Positions 45,098 to 57,000 of a DNA stretch of 64,000 bases are shown here, piece by piece. Source of the stretch: Undaria pinnatifida (taxonomy: Eukaryota > Sar > Phaeophyceae > Laminariales > Alariaceae); the NCBI GenBank assembly GCA_012845835.1, contig JABAKD010000020.1:13754268-13818267 (forward strand). Reading direction: 5' to 3'. The notes under the pieces were generated by a model. That model saw only the letters and a list, made by a program, of their open reading frames with translations. It ran no database searches and was not told where the DNA came from. A program made the position numbers and the translations under genes. Each line of letters opens with the position of its first letter. The first letter of the stretch is position 1.

Positions 45098-48000
45098 GTG
45101 AGGAGACGATAGCACAAGAGGGGGGAAGGTGTGCGCTTTGACACTTCTACGCTGTTCTGGGGCACCCCCCGCTGTGTGTATAGGTGTTGTGTTCGAAATT
45201 GCCCTGATGAGGAACAAGCGGGCTGTGTATTTTAATCGTAGAGCTTGGAGATTTTCGTTTGCTCTACAAGTAAAAAGCTGGTGCACGTTGATGTTGCGTG
45301 ATTACACTCGAGCATGCTCAAGAGATGGGGATACATCCCACCGTATATACGACCTTTTGGAAGTCCACGGTGCTCGCTCGTACAGCCAGCCAGCAAGCCA
45401 GCCAGCCAGCCAGCCAGTCGTCTCTCTTTGGGCGTTGATCCTATGAACACAGCTGCAGACCCCCAGTACTCTTACGTATGAATTGATGTGGCATGATGTC
45501 AATATGAACGGTTGTTTGCCATAAAACGGTATACCGTTGGATTTGATTGCATTTGACATTTGACGGTACGATGATAGTCCGTCACAAGAATGGAGGAGCA
45601 CCTTATAACGGCAGCGCTCATTGAATGAAGTACTCCTGTACCGGGATATCGCCACAGCAGTATAGTCAGGGTGCCTGCTAGCCCTGGCTAGCCCCCCAGC
45701 TTGTTTCTTTCACCGTTGTATATATCTGATATAGGGCGCGGGTTTCGCCGTTTTATTAGAAACACGGACCGGTACGGCATCACCGCCATCAACCTGTTAT
45801 AAGGCTTAGTTTGGGTAAGCTATCGGTTAACCTTTTGCAAGTGGTCAAACGGGCTAATGCCCCACTAATACCTTAACAAATGGCGTCGTCGACAGACCAT
45901 GGGTTTTTTGGGTCGTGGGTTCAAATCCCACACCCACCATAATAAACTTTTTCAGACTTTTCCCATGTCGAACTTGAAAAATGCTCTCCCTGGTGTACCC
46001 AGGGAACGAAACGGCTTGGATAGTTGACAGGTCCGCCCGTATATCCGGCCGACCTGCTATCCCGCCGTTTTAGGGGGGGAGAATGTTATAAGGCTTAGTT
46101 TGGGTAAGCTGTTGGTTAACCTTTTTCATGTGGTCAAACGGACTAATACCCCACTAATACCATAACAAATGGCGTCGTCGACAGACCATGTTTTTTTTTG
46201 GGTCGTGGGTTCAAACCCCACATCATAAGGCTTAGTTTGGGTAAGCTGTTGGCTCACCTTTTGCAAGTGGTGGAACGGACTAATACCCCACTAATACCTT
46301 AACAAATGGTACGATCGCACTAAGTACAACAACGATTGACAACCTACAAAAAGAAGTAAACAAATAACGCGTGAGCGATGACGTGCTTTTCGTAGACGAA
46401 TGTGCATGCTACGACATCTGCGAAAGGTTCCCGTACGGCCGGCAACAAAGGCGAAAATACAACTTTACTAGGAAGTAAAATTAGACGGACACCCTTCACA
46501 AACAAATAAAAAAATCCCTAGATAACGTACAGGATTCAAAATTACCAGCCGAAATTGCGACCGCGTAAATAATTGCGAGCTTAGTTAGTAGGCTTTGACC
46601 CAATAGGCCAAGGTTTTTTGCGCGACCTATTATGCAAGTAACTAGCCAAATTTCGGTTGTTTTGCTTGACGTCTGCAGGGCTTGAACGAATAAAATACGG
46701 CAAAGTGCGAGTAGTTGTGAAGAATGCGATACAAGATTTGAAAGGCTACAAGACGAACAAATCTCGGCCTCAGTATGCCATTCGCTGAACTGGAATTCTC
46801 GGTCAAATTGCTTCGTTCGAGCGCCGTCTTCGGGGGGCGGCTCCAACGTCCCTCGCCCTGACGCATCCGTTCCACACCTCAACGTGAACGCGGATAGACG
46901 CTGAGCGAGACAAGCGAGGAGTGCACTTTATTTTTGAGTTTGGGCGGTATACGCCCGAGCTATTTATGCATCTTGGCACATGTAGGGCTTGAACGAATAA
47001 ATAAGGGACAACATTTCCAAATTGGCATCTAAATTACTGCCCGACGATTCTTTTTTCATGGCCGCCTCCAAACGCACGCCCTATCGTGGCTACTACTGCT
47101 GTGTGTCGTTTCCTTTCGGCTCATTGGGTATAGTGCCATATAACCAACGAAGGATGTGTCGTGAGTACGATTCTCACCCAGATCATATTTGGTATTCAGA
47201 AGTGTGCGCCCTGGGGACGTTTTGAATGGTTATGATAGGTGTTAGTATTCGTCTGAGTACGACTAACTGTAGTACGTGGAGAGAGGATAGCTCCGGAAAT
47301 CGCTCTTACGAAGTCGGTGATAATTAATTAACCAACTGGAAATCATCTTTGGTTGTTTTTTGCATAACCCACTCATGTAGTGTCACTGAGTCAAGTGACA
47401 GCAGTGGGTAGTGCTATGTGTCGTGCGTTCGATTCTTACCGACTTCATATTTGTCTTTTTCAAGCGTGCGCGCTGACATTATGAATGGTTATTTTGGTAG
47501 TTTAGCATATATATGTAGTAGCACTACCCACTGAGCTACTGAGTCAAGTGATTAAGTATAGCTCAGTGGGCAGTGCTGTAGTATTTCTCGGCCAAATCAC
47601 TTTGTTCGAAGGCCGCCGTCCAAGCGAGAAGCGCGCAAATTTTGTATTTTGAACGGTACTCTCCAGTTTTTCTTCGGATCTTCATGTATGGAAAGGTTGA
47701 TAAAATAAACTTGGCAAGACGTTACTTCCAAATTGGCATAATCTTTTGTGCCGAAACAAATAATAAAATTACTTAAAAAAAGTCCCCCACGGTACTGCGG
47801 TAGGAATCATAGTAGTGCATTCGTTTATTGAATTTCGGTAGGTACAAGTACGTACATGGATATAGACGTGGCAAGCGCACGCATGACTAAACGAGGAGGA
47901 GGTAGTAGTGATTACGATTACTGCGCCAGGAAAAGCCACACAGCAGCATTGCGAGTGGCTGCGTCCCCGGGGCCTCGAGGGTTGTATTATATTCAAGTTC

Positions 48001-51000
48001 TTCCTCCTGATGTTAAGCTGCGCCACACGAAGGTGGTGATAAGTAGACGGTAGGATGGCGTGCTTTGTTGTTGCTGTGGTCCCTGACTTCGTTGCTGTGC
48101 TCGTTTGCCGGTCAAGTGCAAGCGGTCGTGTGTTGGTACGTAACTGACAAATAAGTTTGTGTTGCTTCGTTGACGTGCTTCTTATTGCTGCTGATTGCTG
48201 ATTAGTCATCTCTTCTATATTAGTGTTTTTTTGAAGGAAATTTGGCACACTTCTACTTTTCAGCTTCTGGACATACAAGCCGTGGTCACAGGTGTCGTCC
48301 TTCCCTTTCCCCCCCCGGTTATTGCCTTCATTTTATTTGGCGCATAGGTCTCAGCACCCACCGGTCGTCGTCTTTTTATCGAGTGTTGCTAACTCACGCT
48401 CTCGCGCTTTCCGCAAGTCGATTAGTGCACAAGACGAAAAATTGTACGAGTACGCACTCGGAGGGATTCAAACTCACGAAGCTGACCTATACCAGGCTCG
48501 AGGATATAACCTGATACGCCACCGGGGCAGTGGATGATGTAGAGCCGGTCGCCCTGGTGGTCTAGTGGGGTTACACTCGACTACTACTACTATTAATACT
48601 AGCGTTGGTTCTCGAGTTAAATAACCACCGTTGTGAGCTTTGTTGGCTTTATTTATTTGCAGAAATAAATGGGGGAAAAAGGATCAACTAACTGCTGAAA
48701 TCGCCTAGCAGCGTGGGTAGGTACAAACCGACGCGAATCGACGAGGGAAGAAAATGCTGAATTCTTCTCGCGATAAAAATTAGGGCAGGTGCCGTAGTGG
48801 GGAGGGGGGAGGGGAGCCCGCTATATGACCCCGGATCTAAGTTATAATACTGCATTGGGAGGGCGAGAGAAATGCGAGCATCGCAATGAATGGGATGGGA
48901 AAACGAAAAGAAGTGAAGTGTATTACTACTGCTGCAATAATACGATACCCAAGCCAGTTGCACCGATCGACTCGATCTGGACTGACTGCTGTTGTGTTAT
49001 GCAAAAAGGTCCATGTTCAACTTCTCTAATCACACGCAGCGGACATGGCCAGTCACCTTACTGGGCCCGGATGCTTGATCGAGTAAAACTATCATAAGAA
49101 ACGCACTCGACACGTTTCGTCGCCAGACTAAAGGGTCAGTCGGCATGTGCTCGGATTTATCCGATCGAAATCTGATGAATGAAGCTCAGAATCGGATTCA
49201 TATAACAAACGGTAGCTATTATTAGTAGTACATTGTTATGATTGTTAGTCTATATCGAACTCTTGCCATTACCTTCCATACTGTACGCGCAGACTATGAT
49301 TGTACGTGGTGACTTTTTTTACTCTACCAAGTATTGAACCGAACAATTCGAAGTGCTGCCCTGCCCTACCCGAAGCATGGAGCCCTTGTATATTGATAAA
49401 GTGGTGTATTTCCTTCCACAGCTGTCAGATTTTGTCCCCCTCGAAAACGAGTTTTATCGTTTTCGCGCACAGACTGGCTAACAACACCCTGTTGACCCTG
49501 ATAAGCCACACTGTAGTTCCAAGGGGAGTCGCCGACCTATATCCTTCATGAGGACACATAGCCCGTAATATGCGCGATCGGAGTATCACACACAGCTTGC
49601 AAAGATGAGTTTCGACAAAGTCTTCGATCTCACAGCTGGAGTGTATTATTTTTTATAATATATATCAGGGTGCAACGATGCGATGTCCTTTAGACCGAGA
49701 GTTTGGTTGGAATAACCTCCATACCGTTGCCAGTTTGTTTCCGTAAATGATAAAAGCATAACATCCGCCGCCGAAGTGAAGTGAACTAAGTCAGGGTTTA
49801 CGTCCGGATCGCCAGCAATAACAACACCATCACACCTTGGCAGTAGTAACTTGACGCGAAAAATATCTCGGCTCAGAACGAGAATACTATTTCGCCGGTG
49901 TTAAGACTACAGCCGTTGCTTTTCTTTTAGTTTTATCTCATACTTCTGTCCTTTTCGTTTCGTTTCGTTTCGTTTCGCTTCGTTTGTCTGTTACGGTTAA
50001 TAGGGAGCTCCGCGCTTCGGGAGACCACGCCTCCTCGGCTCCCGACAAGGAAGACAGGCGGCGAAAAGTCTCCGTAAAGCAGGCCGTAGAGCTGTGGGCG
50101 GCAGACTCTCTTGATCTGCATCGCTTCAACTCTAAGCGGGTAAGCCCCCCACCTCCCACCCCACCCCTCTCCCCTCCCCCCACCCCCCACCCCCTCCACA
50201 TCCTCCCCACCCCCCCCAACCCCCCCCCCTCCCTTACCCACCCCACCCATTCCCACCCTCCCCCACCGCCCGCACCGCCCACCCTCTCACACCCCCCCGC
50301 CCCCCCTGACCCCACCCGTACCGTCACCCCCACCCCCTCCATGAACGACTGCGCCTACGCCCACCCTTTCCCCCCTTCAGGTACACGTTTGCAAGGCGGA
50401 GACCCTGCCCGAGGTCCTGAGCGAATTTTGGCAGCTAACATCGGAGTGCGCTCAGGATAAGTACTCTGCCATGACCAGCGGCCGTGACCACGCCGCGCAC
50501 GTGCTCTTCGTCGTCGCTCGGTGCGATCTCCTCAAGGACTATGGGATGATGCGACACTTGGTGAGACGGGAGGGCGGGGCGGAGGGGCGCCTGCTTGCTT
50601 GCGGTGGAGGCCGTGGTAGTGGTGGTGATGGTGAACATTTTTTTCGCCTAAAGCGAAAAGCAACAATGGGGACTCAATAGTATCTCCCCGTGCCCAACAG
50701 GTTTTCCGCCTGAGGCGAAAAACGTTGCGCGGCGCGAAACCGCGTGTTGCCGGATCCTAGCTTGGGTCTTACCATCGCCGACGTTGCGTGGAAATGGAAA
50801 ACAAGTTTTCAGACCTCACATATTGGCAAACCCCTTGTTATCACAACCTTTGTTGCCAGCATCACCCCTTTGTTATCGAACCCCTTGCTATCACACCCCC
50901 TTGTTACCACACCTGCAAGCCGGCCGAGGTCTCGTAGGGCTCCTTAGCAGTCGTCAATAGCGTTGGCACACCCCCTCGTTAGAAACCCCCCAAGTAGCAA

Positions 51001-53972
51001 ACTCCATAGCTGCGGGGCTGCCGTACATGTTGCTTATCATTGCGGATGCGTTAGATAGCACACCCACCCACAACAGCACACCCGGTGATAATATTTTTAA
51101 GCGTCAAAATATTGTCACTTTAAGTCAAAATGTCATCACCGGGGTGTGCTTTCTTCCGTGTTATACGGTACGCCGGTGGTGTTATTTGGGTGGGGGCCGT
51201 GTCTTGGAGTGGGTCGTCCTTAAGGATATTACGGTATATACGTCGCCTCGGCCATCCATTCAGCAATGAATGGCGTTGTCCTTATTAATCCTACTGAGAC
51301 CCTTGGCATGCAATGCAATTACACACATTTGGCATGTACTTCACGTTGCAAGGATATAAACAGATATCAAGACATGAGACGAAAAACGAATACCTGGTAC
51401 ATTATTAGCCTATATCACCCCCGTAGAATGCCGGCACCCATGCGGAGCCCTTGTATTAGAACATTATCCGGTATTGATATTGTAAATGTTCCCCCTAAAG
51501 GCTCTCAAGGTACCGCTGTACGTGGACGGGAATGTAAGGAATGCCATTATGTACATATGGTGATCACCTGCTGATTTCATTCTCGACCAAATACAGCAGT
51601 ACGTGTCATTTAACTCAAGCTGCTGCAATGTTCAGCGTGCTTGTTCTTCACCTGCGCATTTAAGCCTGCTACGGTCGCCGACTAAAACATCCTACATGCC
51701 GTCGCTTTCTTTAGCTGCCCTCTATCTCATTCCTTGCGCGGGCGGCATTGCCGTCTCTAGCGTTGATGTGTTCGACTAGCGCATTCCCTGTCCCCCTGGG
51801 GCGAGCTTGACCACCCCGGACCTTCATCCTCAACCTCTCTGCTTGATTCTGCACATCATATCCCCGATTCGAGCCCGTCTTGTGCTGTGGCCAGTCGAGT
51901 CAGCTACCCCGATATGCACCCTTACCCGTTATCGCGTAAGGTTCTCGAATGTCCACACTACAGCGTGAGGACCGTGCGGGGGAGGTGGCAAAATTAGCGA
52001 GCGAGCCCCCAAGCATGCCCTCAGGTAATTTTGGCGCTTTTTGTGTCCCCGCTAGGGAAACGCCTCGAAGGCTCGGCGAACCGCAACAAGAAACCGCACA
52101 AAATTAATGCTGAAAAAAGCACTCCATTTTAACCCCTTTAGAGCCCTAAAACATCGCCCTATACTAATTCCGAGTAATTTGTTCTGAAAAACGGGTTTCC
52201 AGTTGCACAGGCGTCAAGGGTACCGAAGGGACCCCTTAGCCCAAGACGAATTACTGACCGAGATATGTGTAAGTACATCTGTTGACCAATGCGACAAGCA
52301 GCCGCCCGTGGCAGGAGATTAGAGTGTTCTGAGCAACCCCAGCGCCGACCGATCAACGCTCGCTACTCACCCCCCCCCACTCCGTCCCCCACCCCCACCC
52401 CTCCTACCTCCACCCTAACGCCAACCTCCCCGCCCACCTACCCACCCGTTTGAACCGGCTCTGAAGGATAAAGTGCTCGACTTCTGCTCAGGGGGGTGCA
52501 GGGACTTCGGCCGGACCCTGACCTTGCAGCACTACCACCCCAATTTCATGCTGCCTCCCTCGCAGGACCGCGCGGCCGACCGCAGCGGTGACTTGGCTCG
52601 CGTCGTGAGTTATTGTTGCGTTTTTGCACTGTTTGCTCTCTTCGCCCTAAGTGGTGCGTTGGGTTGCATTTGGTTTGCGTTGCGTTGCGTTGCGGTGCGT
52701 TGCATTTGGTTTGCGTTGCGTTGCGTTGCGGTGCGTTGCATTTGGTTTGCGTTGCGTTGCGTTGCGTTGCGTTGCGTTGCGTTGCGTTGCGTTGCGTTGC
52801 GTTGCGTTGCGTTGCGTTGCGTTGCGTTGCGTTGCGTTGCGTTGCGTTGCGTTGCGTTGCGTTGCGTTGCGTTGCGTTGCGTTGCGTTGCGTTGCGTTGC
52901 GTTGCGTTGCGTTGCGTTGCGTTGCGTTGCGTTGCGTTGCGTTGCGTTGCGTTCCGTTTCGTTGCGTTGCGTTGCGTTGCGTTGCGTTGCGTTGCGTTGC
53001 GTTGCGTTGCGTTGCGTTGCGTTGCGTTGCGTTGCGTTGCGTTGCGTTGCGTTGCGTTGCGTTGCGTTGCGTTGCATTTGGTTTGCGTTGTGTTGCGTTG
53101 CGTTGCGTTGCATTTGGTTTGCGTTGCGTTGCATTTGGTTTGCGTTGGGTTTGCGTTGCGTTGCGTTGCGTTGCGTTGCGTTGCGTTGCGTTGCGTTGCG
53201 TTGCGTTGCGTTGCGTTGCGTTGCGTTGCGTTGCGTTGCGTTGCGTTGCGTTGCGTTGCGTTGCGTTGCGTTGCGTTGCGTTGCGTTGCGTTGCGTTGCG
53301 TTGCGTTGCGTTGCGTTGCGTTGCGTTGCGTTGCGTTGCGTTGCGTTGCGTTGCGTTGCGTTGCGTTGCGTTTCGTTGCGTTGCGTTGTGTTGTGTTGTG
53401 TTGTGTTTTGTTGTTTTGCGTTGTGTTGTGTTGTGTTGTGGTTTGATGTCCCCCACCGCCCCCCCTGCCCCTCCTTCCTGCCCCACCCCTTCCTTCCTCG
53501 CCACCATGGCCGCCTTAGTGCGCGGCGTAGACGGGATTTTCACGAACCTTCACGCCAACCCTAACTTCCCTCCCCTCCCCTTCCCTCCCCAAGCCCCCCC
53601 CCCCCCGTCCCCCATTAATTCCCCCCCCCTACTCTCGCCGAAAATAAATAAATACATGTATAAATACGTTGGCGCTGGCACGAGAGCGGCCGAAGGCTTC
53701 GATTTAGACCAGGTTTTAAGTTGTCTTCGAGATAACTCGAGCTGAGGTCCACCTCTTAACGCGCTGTTTCCTGGAGGTTCCTCAGTTTGGTGGACTCTCT
53801 CGACCCTGCCGGGGTCGGCGACGGTCGTTCTCGCTTCGTGTCGTGGTGGCCAACGAAAATATCACTTTTTTGCAAATTTTCCGTTCTGAAATGTCAAGTG
53901 CGGAGCCGTGAGTATCAAAACACTAAATTCCCTTTTTTGAGTAAAACGCTGTAGTAGTAGTAGTAGTAGTAG

Positions 53973-54022
<50 letters not shown>

Positions 54023-57000
54023 GCGTGGCAGTTAGACCGTCATTGTTCGTAAGCACCAGTCGCGAGGTCGAGCCTTACCACCTTCATTTTTTTCCTCCCG
54101 TTTGTGTGCCAGTGTGGAATTTTTGCTGTTTGCCTTGCAATGTTCTGTTACTCTTTTTTTTAGGTTTGGGTTGCTTCCCTTTTTTTTGCTGTGTATATAC
54201 CGGGTACCGGCCCGATGTGAACATATATTAAGACCCTCATGGTTTGTATTCATCAGTCGCGGGTTCGAGCCTTGCTTGTGTCATCGTTGTTCGCTTTTTT
54301 TTTTTTGCTTTTTTCGAGTGTTTTTTTTTCCCGTTTGTGTTCGGGTCTCGACGCTTTTTTCTCTTCTTTTTTTCTTGCGATTTTATGCTGCTCTTTTTTG
54401 TTCATGTGTGGGGTTTCCTTCCCTCTTTTTTGTTCTGTTATGTACCGGGTACAGGCCTAGCACGAACATATTAATATGCATACATACATTACACTGACTG
54501 GGTACTGCAGTGCTTGCTGTTTGTCGTACTGCTGCTGTTGCTGTGGTGCAGCCGCTGGTGCAGCATGCTGCTGTTGAATTTACACGCACATACGAGTTGT
54601 GCGTTGTGCGGCGTTGCTGCTGCTAGCAGCTGTTACACTACGTGTGTATGCTGTATGATACTTCTACGGCTTTTGTTGCCGTTTGTCGTTTGGCTGCCGC
54701 TGCATGCTGTGGTTGAAGTTACACGCGCCTAAGTGTTGTGCGTCGTGCGGAGCACAAAATGTTATCCCAGTAGTAATCGTACAACCGTAGCTTGAAGGGT
54801 AGCCCAGAACGATTGTTAAAACGTTAGCCGCGAATCGCGGTGACGTCACTCTTTTTTCAAGTTTGTTTTCTTTCCTTTGGGTTCGAGCCTCTGTGTGTAC
54901 ATTAGCCGATACTCTTTTACTTTTTATACAAGTACAAGTTTCCCCTTTCATTTTTGTTCCTTGCGTACCGGCTCGAGGCAAATTGAAAGTATTATCGTAT
55001 GCGTAATATATAAAAATATTTTAACAACGTCAGGTGTGAGCACAACATATTCAGGGTCGATAATAATCTTTCGTCAATCTTTGCAAGCTGCGTAATACAC
55101 CGGTCGCCCGTTTTTAGTAAGTTTTTTCATGAATCAAAACCTATTCAGAAGCAATAATGGACATTAATCCTGCAATGACCCATAACCATGATGCAGACAT
55201 TAACGTGTTAGTGTTACGGAAATTAACGTTGACGTGTTACATCGTTTTTCTCACAAATTAAATCGAGACATAACAAACTATTCTCTTTTATTATCTTTAA
55301 TCTAGGTATTACGATCGTGAGGTATGTGCAGTATTTGAGTACATATTATTGTTGTACTGGAAGTGCTGCTTGCTGTTGTGCAACTGCAGCAGCTGCCGCT
55401 CCTGTTGTTGTTGAAGTTACACATACATAAAGTTGTGCGTGAGCTAGACAACCAGGGTACCGTTTTTTGTTTTGTTTTTTGGCGGTCACCGTGGTGGTTA
55501 TCGAGTTAGATCGTATTGTGCGGAGTGGAAAACCCTAACTCCGCACAAGGGAAACGATCGCGTCACGTAGTGTGAATTATGATAAGCCACCCACGAGGCA
55601 GTTACATAGTACTACCCGCTGCTGTCTCTGGAGTGACCACACCAGAAGACGAAGTAACTCATTGGCGCTATCATCCATAAGCAAGAAAGTAGGCGCAAGG
55701 TGCCGAAGTCCGTGTTACGAGCGGTTCTTGGAAGGATGCAGTTTACCCTTCATGCGACTCGCCGAGCACCTCTCGGCGCTTCGCGCTTGGTGCAAGCAAT
55801 GTCCGCCTGGTTGGTAAAAACCCGACGTGCTCCGCCCCGGCATAGTAGGGATGCGAGGGTCTATGGTCACACGACTACGGCCATGCACAAACTGAGCCCG
55901 CCCCCCCCCTACCCCCCCCCCCCCCCCCCGGTCCATCCCTCCGCCCCCCAACTTCCCCCCTCTGCGCGATGATGTAGACGGACTTTTCCCGCTCCCCCTA
56001 CCCGGCGTTTGCGCTGACGGTGGCGGGCGGGAGTGCCGCACGCTCTGATCCGGTGGAGGTCGGGGACAAAATCGGGCGACTTAGGTTAGACCTGGAATTG
56101 GCTTACAACTCTGTGGCGGGATGCAGCACAGATGACAGCGTCGACGCGCACGGCTCGGAGCACGGCACGGTGAGTCTTGTGGGGTGCAGGTGGGTTGGGG
56201 TGGGGTGGGTATGGTTTGGTTGGGTTGGGTTGGGTTGCATTGGGTTGGGTTGTAGTGGCGATAATTGTTTTGGTGGTGGTGGTGGTGGTGGCGATGTTGT
56301 TGTTTTTATATGTTGATGGTGATGCTGCTGGTATTGGTGTTGGTGTTGATGGTGTAAAAAAAGCAGTCATGCCGTCCGCTCTTGCAGATTTGCCAAACTC
56401 GCGCATTCATCCATGCACGTAGAGCTGATGGCGCGATCGAATGATCATTCCTTCCCCCGCTCCTGCTGTACTCAGCACTATGATATGTTCGCACATATTA
56501 TACGGAGTTGCCATGGGTATTCCGCCAGTGGCAATGAAAAACCGTTTTTCTTCTTCTTGGAGAAGGTGAACCTTTTTCCTTCTCCCCGTCCACCGTTGCA
56601 ACACTAGGTCTGCAGGTAGCCGTTAGGATCCCGTCGGTTTCAAAACCAGACGCTACGTCGGTATTCAGGAAATCAACACTCCGTCAATCACTTTGAACAC
56701 CATCGGCTTTGCCCCTTCTTAGAGACGGCGATTATTAATCCTGCTGCTATCTTAATCTTAGCATCTTTCTCGTTTCGCTACCCTTGAAACGCTACGCCCC
56801 GCCCCGCCTTGCCATGCCACGCCATGCCATGTGCTTATGGCAGGTCCCTTCGTCTTTTCGACCTCGTTGTTTTGGCTTCCTCGCGGCTCTTCCTCCTCAC
56901 CGCGCTCTGCCCCGCCATGACACGCCATATGCTTATAGTAGACCCCTTCGTGTTGAGGCCCGTTAGTTCAGTTTTTCTCCCGCTTCTCCATCCCCGCCAA

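Larger units (their letters stand above)
45098..50003 (+). other. DUF1415 gene intron 1, 4.9 kb, SINE-rich
   Basis: No supportable exon. It holds a three-copy tRNA-like cluster (45797-46315), further tRNA-like repeats (47130-47600, 48455-48537 minus), SINE copy B (48545-48855), an R2 copy (49572-49648 minus) and (GTTTC)n at 49943-49985. Confidence 0.6.
52605..55977 (+). other. DUF1415 gene intron 4, 3.4 kb
   Basis: Contains the (GCGTT)n array, C-rich DNA (53450-53630), (TTG)n (53950-54025), a two-copy duplication with tRNA B-box-like motifs (54024-54480), an R2 copy (55030-55110) and a full R1 copy abutting the acceptor. Confidence 0.65.

Noticed and set aside
45840-45945. Functional tRNA gene
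   Set aside because: A- and B-box-like motifs and a T arm are present, but no 5' strand pairs with the ACCCACC end, and the anticodon arm is not recognisable.
52473-53745. Several overlapping open frames of 170-364 codons on both strands
   Set aside because: They are the (GCGTT)n array. Only the first part (to 52604) is real, as exon 4 of the DUF1415 gene.
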